The notes under the pieces are model-generated. The model was given only the letters and a program-made list of their open reading frames with translations. It did no database searches and was not told the DNA's origin. A program made the position numbers and the translations under genes. A stretch of 14,772 bases of DNA from Conidiobolus incongruus B7586 (Eukaryota > Entomophthoromycota > Entomophthoromycetes > Entomophthorales > Conidiobolaceae), in NCBI GenBank assembly GCA_000697335.1, contig JNEM01014342.1, positions 1-14,772 on the forward strand, given 5' to 3'. Of the stretch, positions 1 through 8,895 are shown piece after piece (positions within the stretch are counted from its first letter, which is position 1; the number at the start of each line of letters is the position of its first letter).

Positions 1-2558
1 AGTTAAGATTAATCAAATAAAATAGTCAAATTATATATTCTAATTTCAATTAATTTAATTAATTATTATTTAAGCTATAAATAATAATTTAAATAATTTT
101 AATTTTTTAATTTTCTTTTATAAGCAAGTATAATTATAGTTTAACATTAAATTATTATTTAATCATATTATTTTTTTTATTTATTATTATTTATATTTAT
201 TATTATATTTAATTTAAATATAAATAGGTATGATAAAATTATAAGCTAATAATATAATAAAATATATATATAATTTAATTTAATTTGATATTTGATTTGT
301 TATTATTGAATTTTTTATTTAATTTAAAATATTTTATATTTATATCCGATTAATAGAGTTATTATTTTAATAAATATTATAATAAAATTTCATTTTTTAA
401 AAGATCAAAAGAGCTTATGTCATTTAATATATTTTATTTATAAATTTATTATTTAATTAAATAAAATAAATAATCACTTAATTTTATATAATAATTCCTT
501 TATATAAAATAATTATATCAAAAATAAACATTATAATTTTAAAATAATAGCTTGGAGTTATTATTGATTGATATATTATATGTTCGTCCTTATGTATATT
601 TATATAAACTATCAAAAAAAACCAAAATTCAAGTTATTTAATTTGTGTAATTTAATAAAATATATCATAATTTATTCTGACTTATTATCCAGATAAAAAT
701 AAATTGTTAATTAGAAAACTGATGAATATTACCAAAATATATGAAAATATCAAATATTGCAATATTGGTAAAAATAATACAAATTGAAAATTAATATATT
801 ATAAAAATATCAATATTTTTTAATACCAAAGTTCTATATTATTAAGTTTAAAAATTTTTGAAAAATTATTAATATCATTATAATTTTATATTATAATTAT
901 ATGTTTATAAAGTTTATGACTTTCATTAATGATATCTATAATATTCTAGCAATTATTAATATTTGTTGACTCATGGTTTAATATTTAACTCATATAAATA
1001 TTTATTAATATTTAATAAGTTTTATTGTTTGTATTTGTTTGTATAAAATCATTATTAAATTAATAAAGTTAATAATACTCAAATAATGGTATTAAAATAT
1101 TAAAGTTAATAAATGAAAATGAAATTATTAGCATATTAAATAAATCTTAGATATTATTTATTATTATAAAAAAATATACACAATATAGTAACTAAAGTTG
1201 TATTTTTAATATATTTGATATATTTTTACTATTTATGAAAAGTATTTAATACAAAAGTATACTGAGATTAAATTAAAAATAATTCAAAATTAAAAATTTT
1301 ATGAATTTCAGCAGGTTATAGAATGAAATTAAATTAATTTTTTTAAATAACAAATTATAAAGAATGAAAAATATAATTAATTATAAATATAAAAATTGAT
1401 TATAATTGGTAAAAAGTGAATTGTAAAAATGTGTTTAGATTCATATATTTGCTATATTTAATTATCAAATTTATGTGGTTTTTTCACCGAAAATGAGTAT
1501 TATTTTACCAAAATTACAGTGTCTCAAAGGTCTAAAAATGTATATCAAGAAAACATTTGATATAAAAAAATTTATATATATTTCAGAGTTTTCTGAATAA
1601 TATACAGTATTGAATTTAAACTTTTAATTATATTGCAAATTTTTTAAATATTTCACAAATCTCAACTAAAGGATGATAAACCCGATAATAAGATATTAGA
1701 ATATCAATTAAGTAATTATATATAATATTATTAAAGGTTAAGTATTTTGCTTAAAATTAAACATTATATTATGATTCTTGAATAATATATGTTTGGTTTA
1801 AGAATATATAAAATTTAGTTATTAAATATCAATATAAAGTATTTGGAAAATTAAACTAAATAATTCATATGAAAATTCTATCTATACCATTTTTTGAGAT
1901 GATGATATCATGAATAATAAGAATCCTAAAATACTTGAAGTATATTAAGATTACAATTAAAAGATAATATATAAAACTTAATCATTATAAAATAATAGAT
2001 ATAATAAAGTTCTAATTAATTGATTGCAATTATGTGAAGCAATTTATATTGATCAAATAACTCATTGTTATAAACTGTTAAAAAGAATAATTTGAAATTA
2101 GATATAAAAATTAGATTGTATAATAATTATTAAGCGTAAACGTAGTTAGGATATGACGTAGTTGTAAAATATATAGCAAAAAAGTTTAGTATATTATTTG
2201 AAATATTAAATCAAATATCTAAAAATTCATTTGAGTCGAAGAAAATATGTCAAATTAAATTAAAATATAAGTTGAATTGAAAAAAAATTATCAGATAAAA
2301 AATTTTACAATTCAAAATAATTATAACAATATATTAAACACTAAAGAGAAAATAGTAAGTAAAAAGTTAGGGAAGATGGTTTAAATATTGATCAGGGATG
2401 ATAATTAAAAGATTAAAAGAATGATTAGATAATGAAAATCTCAAAATCTAAAAGCAAAAAAAGGGTAATTAAAAAACAAGTGATAAATATATAAGTTTTG
2501 AAAGTTGAATTATTTCTAACTTTTAACGAAAGAGATAAAATTATTGAATTGGTTTAGT
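1..2558. other. AT-rich intergenic desert
   Basis: About 2.5 kb of very AT-rich, low-complexity DNA made mostly of A/T runs. I found no open frame with coding character, no tRNA and no repeat with clear boundaries. The last 200 bases before COX4 are purine-rich on the plus strand and would fall in or beyond the COX4 3' UTR. A short AT-only inverted repeat at 61-89 is listed separately. Confidence 0.7.
61..89. repeat. Perfect 12-bp AT-only inverted repeat
   Basis: The arm AATTATTATTTA (61-72) is followed by a 5-base spacer and its exact reverse complement (78-89). The stem is pure A/T and lies in low-complexity DNA, so chance is a good explanation. No gene lies nearby for it to act on. Confidence 0.5.
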
Positions 2559-3080
2559 TTAGTTTTGGGGAGTTAATTTGGCTTGACCGGCGGCATCTTC
2601 GAAGAGGGCACCTTCGGGAATTTCGGGTTGGTCGACGATCTTGAGCTTGTAGCAGCAGCCACATTCGGGGCAGCGGTCGACATCGTGGGCGGCGTCAACG
2701 TTGAGCCAGATAGTGTCGTGGCTATCGGCGGGATAACCGGTACAACCGATGTATCTGACTTGGTCTTGAGATTCAATAATGATGGGATTCTTTTTGGTAC
2801 CGTAGTGAGTCATTTCCAAGGGAGTCATATCCCAGAATTCACGTCCTTCCATCTCGGCTAATAATTCAATACGTTCTAAACCGACAGCTTGTTCAATATC
2901 AGTGGGGACTTTGCCGCTCTTGGCTCCAGAACCAATGAACATGTCAACATGACCGTGGTCACCACCGCGAACGGGGGTAGCAACGGAGAAAGCACGAGTA
3001 GCAGCGGGAGCCCAACGAGCGGATCTGGTGAATTGGCGGGAGATGTTGGAAACAGTTTGGATAGTTAATTTGCTAAGCAT
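2559..3080 (-). CDS. COX4: Cytochrome c oxidase zinc-binding subunit (fungal Cox4 / animal COX5B), mitochondrial precursor
   Basis: A 173-residue nuclear-encoded subunit of complex IV, acting on the matrix side of the inner membrane. Residues 1 to about 35 are rich in Arg, Ser and Ala with no acidic residue, which is typical of a matrix-targeting presequence; TRAFS near 28-32 is a plausible cleavage region. The mature part carries the family blocks VPTDIEQAVGLER (58-70), NPIIIES (98-104) and GCTGYPADSH (112-121). The zinc ligands are visible as C113, H121, C137 and C140. Using His as the second ligand matches yeast Cox4, whereas animal COX5B uses four Cys. The C-terminus runs about 15 residues past yeast Cox4. 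The gene is uninterrupted, and its GC is much higher than its surroundings. The ATG at 3078-3080 precedes the presequence directly. Family assignment is firm; the fungal call is inferred from sequence pattern. Confidence 0.95.
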   Translation of the reverse strand: MLSKLTIQTVSNISRQFTRSARWAPAATRAFSVATPVRGGDHGHVDMFIGSGAKSGKVPTDIEQAVGLERIELLAEMEGREFWDMTPLEMTHYGTKKNPIIIESQDQVRYIGCTGYPADSHDTIWLNVDAAHDVDRCPECGCCYKLKIVDQPEIPEGALFEDAAGQAKLTPQN

Positions 3081-3360
3081 TTTGGCTGTTGGTTTTTATT
3101 TTATTAACTTGAAGCAAACACTAAATTTACTCTGATTCACCAAAATATAAATTTTTATCTAATCTTATTGTGGGTCTAAATCTCAAATTTGATCAAATTA
3201 GTAAATTTCCATCTTTAGAAATTGTTGAATGAGATAAATTTGCTTATTTCATAGTAAATTTCAAATAATCAAATATTTTACCAAATATATAAGGATATAT
3301 TAAATCAAATAGCAGAATTAAATGTAAAAATATTGCTCTTATGGAAATCAATATACTAAC
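3081..3360 (-). promoter_or_regulatory. COX4 upstream leader, AT-rich
   Basis: AT-rich DNA directly upstream of the COX4 start codon. If COX4 transcription starts near the TATA-like box at 3521-3530, this stretch is either a long 5' leader or a 5'-UTR intron; on the minus strand a GTGTTAG near 3360 could be a donor, and an AACAG just before the ATG could be an acceptor. That intron would be about five times longer than those in the release factor gene, so this is a suggestion only. No coding frame seen. Confidence 0.35.
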
Positions 3361-3690
3361 ACCTCTTTAGAAAACCGTGTCCAGAGTAGTTAAAATAAAA
3401 TAGAGAGATCTGGGGAATTTCAGGTAAGTGTTAAGGAGACAAGGGGTTTATTAGTTTAAGTCAAATAGCTGAGAGGACCAAGATCGAACTCGTCTTCTTG
3501 ATGATAGCTCTAATTCCGGGTTTTATATAGTGTGAGTTGAGTAAGGTGATGCATGAGATTTTCTGGTGATTTGCATCATAGGCTAATTAAAAGATAGAAC
3601 GGGAGCAGATGGTATGCGAAGGGGAAATGACTTTGATTAGGTTGATGTAAAAATACTTGGGTAGAAGGGAGTCACCTGGATCGTGACAAT
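3361..3690. other. GC-elevated block of unknown role upstream of COX4
   Basis: Roughly 330 bases with GC visibly higher than the flanks, comparable to the coding regions, and with fairly sharp edges. I read both strands. The longest frames are under 40 codons, and none resembles a known protein. On the minus strand it contains CTATATAAAA (3521-3530). It also holds a 7-bp inverted repeat (TGATGCA at 3547-3553, TGCATCA at 3572-3578) and a 5-bp one (GTCAC 3671-3675, GTGAC 3683-3687). It could be the COX4 promoter plus first untranslated exon, an independent non-coding RNA, or a decayed gene. I compared it with the U1, U2, U4, U5 and U6 signatures I know and found no convincing match. Confidence 0.4.
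3521..3530 (-). promoter_or_regulatory. TATA-like box, minus strand
   Basis: CTATATAAAA read on the minus strand, inside the GC-elevated block. A TATA box here would place initiation near 3490-3500, about 410 bases upstream of the COX4 ATG. It may serve COX4 through a long or spliced leader, or an unannotated minus-strand RNA. Such strings are common by chance in AT-rich DNA, although here the surroundings are not AT-rich. Confidence 0.35.
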
Positions 3691-4066
3691 ACTATATAAT
3701 CTACTTAATCATCAAAAATTATTATATCAAATAAAAAATATATATTTAAGCACAATTATTCTACAAAAAATTTTATTATTTATAAAATTTAATTGATATA
3801 ACTTTAATGCACTATTTTTATTATATGGTGATAGAGCCTAAAGTATTCAAATCACTCGTATGGTTATATATTCTTATATTATAATATCGAACAATTAGTA
3901 GATATTGATATCTATTGCCATTATAAAATAATCTGTTAACCCATAATTATATTACCAACTCAATATTTTTATAAGGTCGCCATCAATCCGAAATTGATAC
4001 TAATAACTTGAAAATTAATATATTGATAGATTAAATAGACAAAATTCTATAATAATACCCAAAATA
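3691..4066. other. AT-rich spacer upstream of the release factor gene
   Basis: Low-complexity AT-rich DNA between the GC-elevated block and the first exon of the release factor gene. It probably holds that gene's promoter, but no distinctive TATA box or motif stands out. No coding frame seen. Confidence 0.5.
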
Positions 4067-5664
4067 ATGATATTTAGAATAAAGCCCATTATCTTAATAA
4101 AAAGAATTAATTATTTTAAACAATTCAATTTAACCCAATTCCAATATATTAGCAATGGTAATTATATAATTTAAACTAAGATAAAATTAAGTTAATTATG
4201 TAGATGGGTTATCCCAGAAAATAACACAGACTTTGTACAGTGAACCAGTTCAGAATAAGCTGAAAACTTTGGAAAAAAATTATAATGATTTATTAGATAA
4301 ATTGAATAATGAAGTAATATTTAATTTAATTCTATATTTTGCAATTTGCTAACTTGATAATAGTCTGCTAGTTTGTCATCGGATCAAATTAATCAATATT
4401 CGACAAATATAGCCAGTTTGGATAGAGTTGTTTCTGTTTATAGGGAATTGAATCAAACCAAATCAGTAATTAAAATTAGTAAATAATAATATAAGGAATT
4501 CGTAATTAGTTGATTTTAGGAAATTAAAGAATTAAATAGTATGATCAATCAAAATAGCCTCAATGAAAGCGACGAGGATCTCAAAGAAATGGTTAAAGAC
4601 GAAATTCAAGAGCTTGAAGGCAGGATTGGCGATTTGGAAGGTGAATTGATTAAGAATTTGGTTCCTAAAGATATGGCTGATGAAGACTCTGCTATTTTAG
4701 AAATCAGAGCTGGTAATTTTTATATCTCTTAGTGGATGATATTTTCTTAACTTTGTAAATTTCAGGTACTGGTGGTGATGAAGCTGCACTATTTAGCAGA
4801 GACTTGTTAGAAATGTACCAAAGATTCTCAATAGAGAGAAAATGGAAGTGGGAATTATTATCAGCTTCAGGAGATGAAAATATAGGTTATAAAGAAGTCA
4901 TCGTTGCTATCACTGGATCTGGCGTATTTGGTTTATTGAAATTTGAATCTGGTGTTCATAGATATACCGATTTCTAATCATAATTTTAATTTATAGTTTC
5001 ATCTAATTTTAAAAATAGAGTCCAAAGAATTCCCGCTACAGAAACTCAAGGAAGAGTCCATACCAGTACTGCTACAGTAGCTATATTACCTCAACCTACA
5101 CATGTCCAAATTGATATCAAAGAAAGCGATCTTAAAATTGAAGTATACAGAGCAAGTGGTGCAGGTGGACAGCATGTCAATACGACAGATTCAGCAGTAC
5201 GTATTACCCACATTCCTACTGGTACGGTAGTCGCTATGCAAGATGAAAGATCCCAACATAAAGTAATTGACTTATACAGTTAACTATGCCAATTATATTA
5301 ATGGCTTGATTATTTTTAGAACAAAGCCAGAGCTCTAAAAGTTCTCCAAGCCAGAATTTTCGAACAGGAACGCCTCAAAGTACAAAAGGAGAGACGTGAC
5401 AATAGAAACGTTCAAATTGGTACCAGTGACAGATCTGAAAAGATTAGAACTTATAACTTAGGTATATATTGAAATATAATTATTTAATGAATAATTTTGA
5501 TTTATCATTTTATCTAGAATTGTGTAACGGACCACCGTGTGAACTATACACTCTATGATTTGGATGGCGTCCTCGTTCACGGAACATCCCTAATTAATCT
5601 AATCGATTATTTAAATTTCCAATCCAATCTCAAAGCTCTGTCAGCTATTAATTCTAACTCTTAA
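4067..5664 (+). CDS. MRF1: Mitochondrial peptide chain release factor 1, eight exons
   Basis: Class I release factor that hydrolyses peptidyl-tRNA at UAA/UAG on mitochondrial ribosomes. I assembled exons at 4067-4157, 4204-4313, 4364-4465, 4520-4712, 4766-4961, 5019-5262, 5320-5461 and 5518-5664, giving about 407 residues, close to yeast Mrf1. The first 30 residues are basic and lack acidic residues, as in a mitochondrial presequence. A helical domain follows (about 35-155), then [10 protein letters not shown] (from about 166). The codon-recognition tripeptide PAT is at 236-238 and the catalytic GGQ at 280-282, within [13 protein letters not shown]. The C-terminal [15 protein letters not shown] is also present. 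PAT marks it as RF1-type. Two oddities: intron 5 (4962-5018) cannot be GT-AG, and with intron 7 as GT-AG (5462-5517) the last exon is one base out of frame, ending early after about 14 wrong residues. The ATG at 4067 is the first in frame before the presequence. Gene identity is firm; the last junction is unresolved. Confidence 0.88.
4962..5018 (+). other. Apparent AT-AG intron (intron 5 of MRF1)
   Basis: The conserved reading ...[14 protein letters not shown]... fixes where the flanking exons must join, because continuing into 4962 meets a stop within six codons. The repeated ATAG at both ends allows the junction to slide by four bases, but no position gives a GT donor. The best fit starts ATATACC and ends AATAG, 57 nt long. 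Five of the other six introns start GTAAT and one starts GTATAT, so this one differs. A CTAAT branch-like motif is present. Confidence 0.6.
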
Positions 5665-6052
5665 TACTTATTTATTTCAAATTGATAAAAATTCATAATT
5701 TTAAAAATATAATTGATACACTTGAATTTTTCTTTTTTATTTTATTTTGAAATGAATATATCACTTTTTCAAAAACCATAATTCAATAATTATATAAACT
5801 TAGATATATAATTAAAATTTGAAGTATGTATAAATATTATTATAAAAAGGCAGTTTAGTATTAATTGAATATCAATATTACCCAAATGTAAATTAATAGT
5901 TTGAAAAGGTTGAAATAAAATCTAATTTATATAACAAAATACATTATATTATAAATTAAATGAAATTTCAGAACAAAGAAAAATATGATTCATTTGAATT
6001 ACCAAGGAATTTAGACAATCAAATTGAAAAAATAATTCTATGTAAATAATAT
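5665..6052. other. AT-rich spacer between MRF1 and tRNA-Gly
   Basis: AT-rich intergenic DNA that should contain the MRF1 3' UTR. No open frame of note. Its right end contains the probable Pol III terminator of the minus-strand tRNA, annotated separately. Confidence 0.5.
6027..6032 (-). terminator. Probable RNA polymerase III terminator for tRNA-Gly
   Basis: Six A on the plus strand, hence six T in the tRNA transcript, about 20 bases past the tRNA 3' end. T runs of this length are typical Pol III stops. The AT-rich background makes such runs common, so the assignment rests on position. Confidence 0.5.
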
Positions 6053-6123
6053 GCGCCAGCTGGGAATCGAACCCAGACCACTTGCTTGGAAGGCGAGTAT
6101 TCTAACCATTATACTACTGGCGC
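6053..6123 (-). tRNA. tRNA-Gly (anticodon UCC)
   Basis: A 71-nt nuclear-type tRNA, intronless and without an encoded CCA. The acceptor stem GCGCCAG/CTGGCGC pairs perfectly over 7 bp. The T arm CTGGG-TTCGATT-CCCAG is perfect and contains the B box GGTTCGATTCC; TAGTATAATGG is the A box region. The anticodon loop reads CTTCCAA, giving anticodon UCC, for GGA/GGG codons. The body resembles other eukaryotic tRNA-Gly(UCC). The anticodon stem CTCGC/GCAAG has a C-A mismatch at its middle pair. Confidence 0.95.
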
Positions 6124-6471
6124 TTGAAGGGAGACAAATACTTTTTTAAATCCTGGTTAATAGAAAAATCTCTAATTAAATTTACTATTTTGTATCGTTT
6201 CTTCCTTATTTATTTACATTTTCATTTTTATATTTTTCTAATTTTAATCTCAATTTAATATTTTTATTCAATCATTTTTTATTTAATCCTTTTTTATTTA
6301 ATTTTTGTACTTGTATTTGATCCCATAATATTTTTTCAATCACAAGTTATTATTTCTTTCATTTTCAATTTCATTTCGTCAATATTCAGGGACATTTATA
6401 ATTTTTTCAAAATTTACAAGATTTTAATCAAATATAATTTTCAAAATACAAAATTTAACTAGCAGTACAAA
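6124..6471 (+). promoter_or_regulatory. INTS11 upstream region, T-rich on the coding strand
   Basis: About 350 bases separate the tRNA 5' end from the INTS11 ATG. The plus strand is strongly T-rich with scattered C over about 6180-6400 and turns A-rich in the last 60 bases before the ATG, a layout common in fungal promoters and leaders. No clear TATA box or small ORF. The tRNA and INTS11 are divergent, so their upstream regions are shared. Confidence 0.45.
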
Positions 6472-8544
6472 ATGACAATTCACATTACGCCCCTGGGTGC
6501 AGGTCAAGAAGTTGGGAAAAGTTGTATATTAATCAGTATGGGAGGTAAAACTATTATGTTAGACTGTGGAATTCACGCTTACAATGTCGGGATTCATCGA
6601 TATCCCGATTTTTCGAGAATTGCCAACAGCAATAAGCAGCTCACTCAGAAGATAGATCTGTTGCTGGTGACCCACTTCCATATCGATCATATTGGTGCTC
6701 TACCAGTGTTTACGGAGCAGTTTGGCTACGATGGCCCCATTTATATGACGCATCCGACAAAAGCTTTCCTGCCAATTATGTTGGAAGAAGGTCAGAGACA
6801 GCAGGGAGATCCCAAGAAGGATACGAGTAATCGAAAGGCTAGTCAGGTCGAAGCTGGATATTATTACACTTCAGAGGATGTTAAAAATTGCATGGCTAAA
6901 GTCACTGGTTTTGACTTACATCAAACTATTACACTTGAGGGAGGATTGGAATTTACTGCATATTATGCTGGTCATGTACTGGGTGCTGCTATGTTCCATA
7001 TCAAATACAAAAATTATTCAGTAGTTTATACTGGTGATTATAATATGACTCCCGATCGTCACTTGGAAGCCGCTTCAATTCCTCATTTGCAACCAGATTT
7101 ACTTATTACTGAGAGTACATACGGTGACATGATTCGAGAGAGTATCCAAATCAGAGAAAGAGACTTTTTAACCAAAGTCCACGAATGTGTGAATAAGGGA
7201 GGTAAAATTCTAGTACCTAGTTTGGCACTCGGTCGCGCTCAGGAGATGTGCGCTTTGCTAGATGAGTATTGGGAGGCGAATCAATTGAAATATCCTATAT
7301 ATTTCGCTGGTGGACTCACTAAAAGAACTCACCAATTTTTCCATACCTTTAGTCATTGGACAAAACAGACCAAATCCGAAAACAAAGCAGAAAACTTTGA
7401 ATTCAAGCATGTTAAGCCATTTGAAATCAGCTATCTCAAGAAACCAGGAGCCATGGTTATTTTTGCATCACCTCCCAATTTGAACTCTGGTACTTCCCTC
7501 AGCGTATTGAAAGAAATTTCAGATGATGAGAGAAATATGATCATTATGTCAGGCTACTGTCCCATTAACACTAATGCTAGATTAATTTCCAAGCAGGGTA
7601 CCAATCAAGTGATTAATTTGATTGAAAGAACCCCCAACAATCCCCAGAGCAAAGAGAAAAAACTGCCGCTCAACTTCAAATTATCGGTTGCAAACTTTTC
7701 ATTCTCCAATCATGCTGATTTGAAGGGGATTATGAGACTAGTAGAAGGTTTGGGTCCCAAGAATGTGATTTTAGTTCACGGTGACCAGACGAAAATGGCC
7801 AAATTGAAGGACAGGATCAAAACTGAGTTAAATATTCCCTGTTATGATCCTAAGAATTTGGAGCATATTAGAATTTCTACAGATCATCTTACACCTGTCA
7901 AAATCTCTAACCAATTGTTGCAACGCAGTTTCCAAAACCATGCATCTACTCTACCCAAGGACTTGATTCCACCTTCCGAATACATTCCCCCATACCCCAA
8001 AGATCTTCTGGAGAGATACAGTATCCTCATTGACGATGTGAACTGGCGATATGATACCAAGAGTCATATTAGCCAACACGAAATCGCTCTAAACACGGTA
8101 CGTCCCATTAATTCTATTCCAGTTGGCGGAATTCTCATATCGACGAAAGAAACACCATCCCAATTCACGTTGACTACTGCACAGGATGCATTCCCTGATC
8201 ACCAACCACTTCTAATCCAAATGCAGCACGTCAAATACTACAACATCGACATTCTCACGTATCCTTATCCCGACCAAGAAGACATATGCTACCTGGCCAT
8301 AACTCTTCTCACGAGCAAACTCTTCAAAATCTTGGGATCGTACCTCCACGATCACATGCAAGTATTCAGTCACGGATTCAAAATCAAAAGCTTGCATTGC
8401 TTCTCCTCAATGTTTTGTGCTGATAACGAGGGCTTCCAAGGTCCTACATTTTCTGTCCCAGGTGCATTATTCTTTCATTGGAACCATGAAGATAATGAGA
8501 TTGCTCACAGAGTTTTAATGTGTGCCAACAGTTATTTGATTTGA
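6472..8544 (+). CDS. INTS11: Integrator complex subunit 11, metallo-beta-lactamase/beta-CASP RNA endonuclease
   Basis: A 690-residue homologue of the catalytic Integrator subunit, which with INTS9 cleaves snRNA and promoter-proximal Pol II transcripts in the nucleus. All zinc-site and beta-CASP motifs are present: D31, then HFHIDH at 68-73 (H68, H70, D72, H73), H168 in YAGHVLGA, D189 in YTGDYN, E214 in LITEST (motif A), H414 in FSNHAD (motif B) and H436 in LVHG (motif C). NMTPDRHL and GRAQE match human INTS11 more closely than CPSF73. It is about 90 residues longer than human INTS11: part is an insertion of about 11 residues around 105-128, and part is in the poorly conserved C-terminal half (about 470-690). 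That half probably holds the INTS9-binding region. One exon with no introns over 2 kb. The ATG at 6472 starts the conserved ITPLGAGQEVG strand directly. It should be catalytically active. Confidence 0.94.
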   Translation: MTIHITPLGAGQEVGKSCILISMGGKTIMLDCGIHAYNVGIHRYPDFSRIANSNKQLTQKIDLLLVTHFHIDHIGALPVFTEQFGYDGPIYMTHPTKAFLPIMLEEGQRQQGDPKKDTSNRKASQVEAGYYYTSEDVKNCMAKVTGFDLHQTITLEGGLEFTAYYAGHVLGAAMFHIKYKNYSVVYTGDYNMTPDRHLEAASIPHLQPDLLITESTYGDMIRESIQIRERDFLTKVHECVNKGGKILVPSLALGRAQEMCALLDEYWEANQLKYPIYFAGGLTKRTHQFFHTFSHWTKQTKSENKAENFEFKHVKPFEISYLKKPGAMVIFASPPNLNSGTSLSVLKEISDDERNMIIMSGYCPINTNARLISKQGTNQVINLIERTPNNPQSKEKKLPLNFKLSVANFSFSNHADLKGIMRLVEGLGPKNVILVHGDQTKMAKLKDRIKTELNIPCYDPKNLEHIRISTDHLTPVKISNQLLQRSFQNHASTLPKDLIPPSEYIPPYPKDLLERYSILIDDVNWRYDTKSHISQHEIALNTVRPINSIPVGGILISTKETPSQFTLTTAQDAFPDHQPLLIQMQHVKYYNIDILTYPYPDQEDICYLAITLLTSKLFKILGSYLHDHMQVFSHGFKIKSLHCFSSMFCADNEGFQGPTFSVPGALFFHWNHEDNEIAHRVLMCANSYLI

Positions 8545-8895
8545 TTTGACTTGAACTGTGATTTGGGGAATAATTGTTGTTGATATTGTGGTTATCTTTG
8601 AAAATGTAGTTTATTTAAATGGATAATAAATGTCTAACATATCTATAATATATTATTTTTTTTTAATTGTTATTAATAATCTAATACTATACTCAATACC
8701 ATTAATAATAATTGAAATTCTAATCATCCCATAATTATTGTAAAAAATAAATTAGAGATATAAAATTAATGTTTAGTGACAAAGCATTTAAAATAGTCAT
8801 TAACTAATATTAAACCATCAAAAAATAATCAACTAATAAAAAAAATATTAATATAACATAATATAGATAAAATTATTTGATAGATCAATTTATCA
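8545..8895. other. AT-rich spacer between INTS11 and BCS1
   Basis: Contains the INTS11 3' UTR and the presumed BCS1 promoter. An AATAAA at 8625-8630, 80 bases past the INTS11 stop, is a likely polyadenylation signal. No convincing TATA box for BCS1 and no open frame apart from antisense shadow. Confidence 0.5.
8625..8630 (+). promoter_or_regulatory. Probable INTS11 polyadenylation signal
   Basis: AATAAA, 80 bases downstream of the INTS11 stop codon and 266 bases before the BCS1 start. The position is right, but the hexamer is common in DNA this AT-rich. Confidence 0.4.

Noticed and set aside
1-2558. Possible mobile element or telomere-proximal repeat in the AT-rich left end
   Set aside because: No terminal repeats, target-site duplications, coding remnants or telomere-like units could be found; only low-complexity AT runs.
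2583-2861. Plus-strand 92-codon open frame, and a second minus-strand frame at 2573-2776
   Set aside because: Both are shadows of COX4, whose frame carries all the conserved residues and zinc ligands.
3337-3430. U1 snRNA on the minus strand, because CACTTACCTG at 3421-3430 matches the U1 5' end
   Set aside because: The U1-70K loop sequence, the following stem and a convincing Sm site are missing, and the motif is not at a plausible 5' end relative to the TATA-like box. The complementary CAGGTAAGTG is equally likely to be chance.
3460-3520. tRNA-like T-loop (GTTCGAT) on the minus strand
   Set aside because: The bases flanking the loop do not pair as a T stem, and no acceptor or anticodon arm can be drawn.
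3495-3580. C/D snoRNA boxes (TGATGAT and CTGA-like strings)
   Set aside because: The box order and spacing do not fit a C/D snoRNA on either strand, and no terminal stem is seen.
4541-4732. Stand-alone 63-aa protein
   Set aside because: It is most of MRF1 exon 4 read into intron 4. The upstream and downstream exons join in frame to give a release factor.
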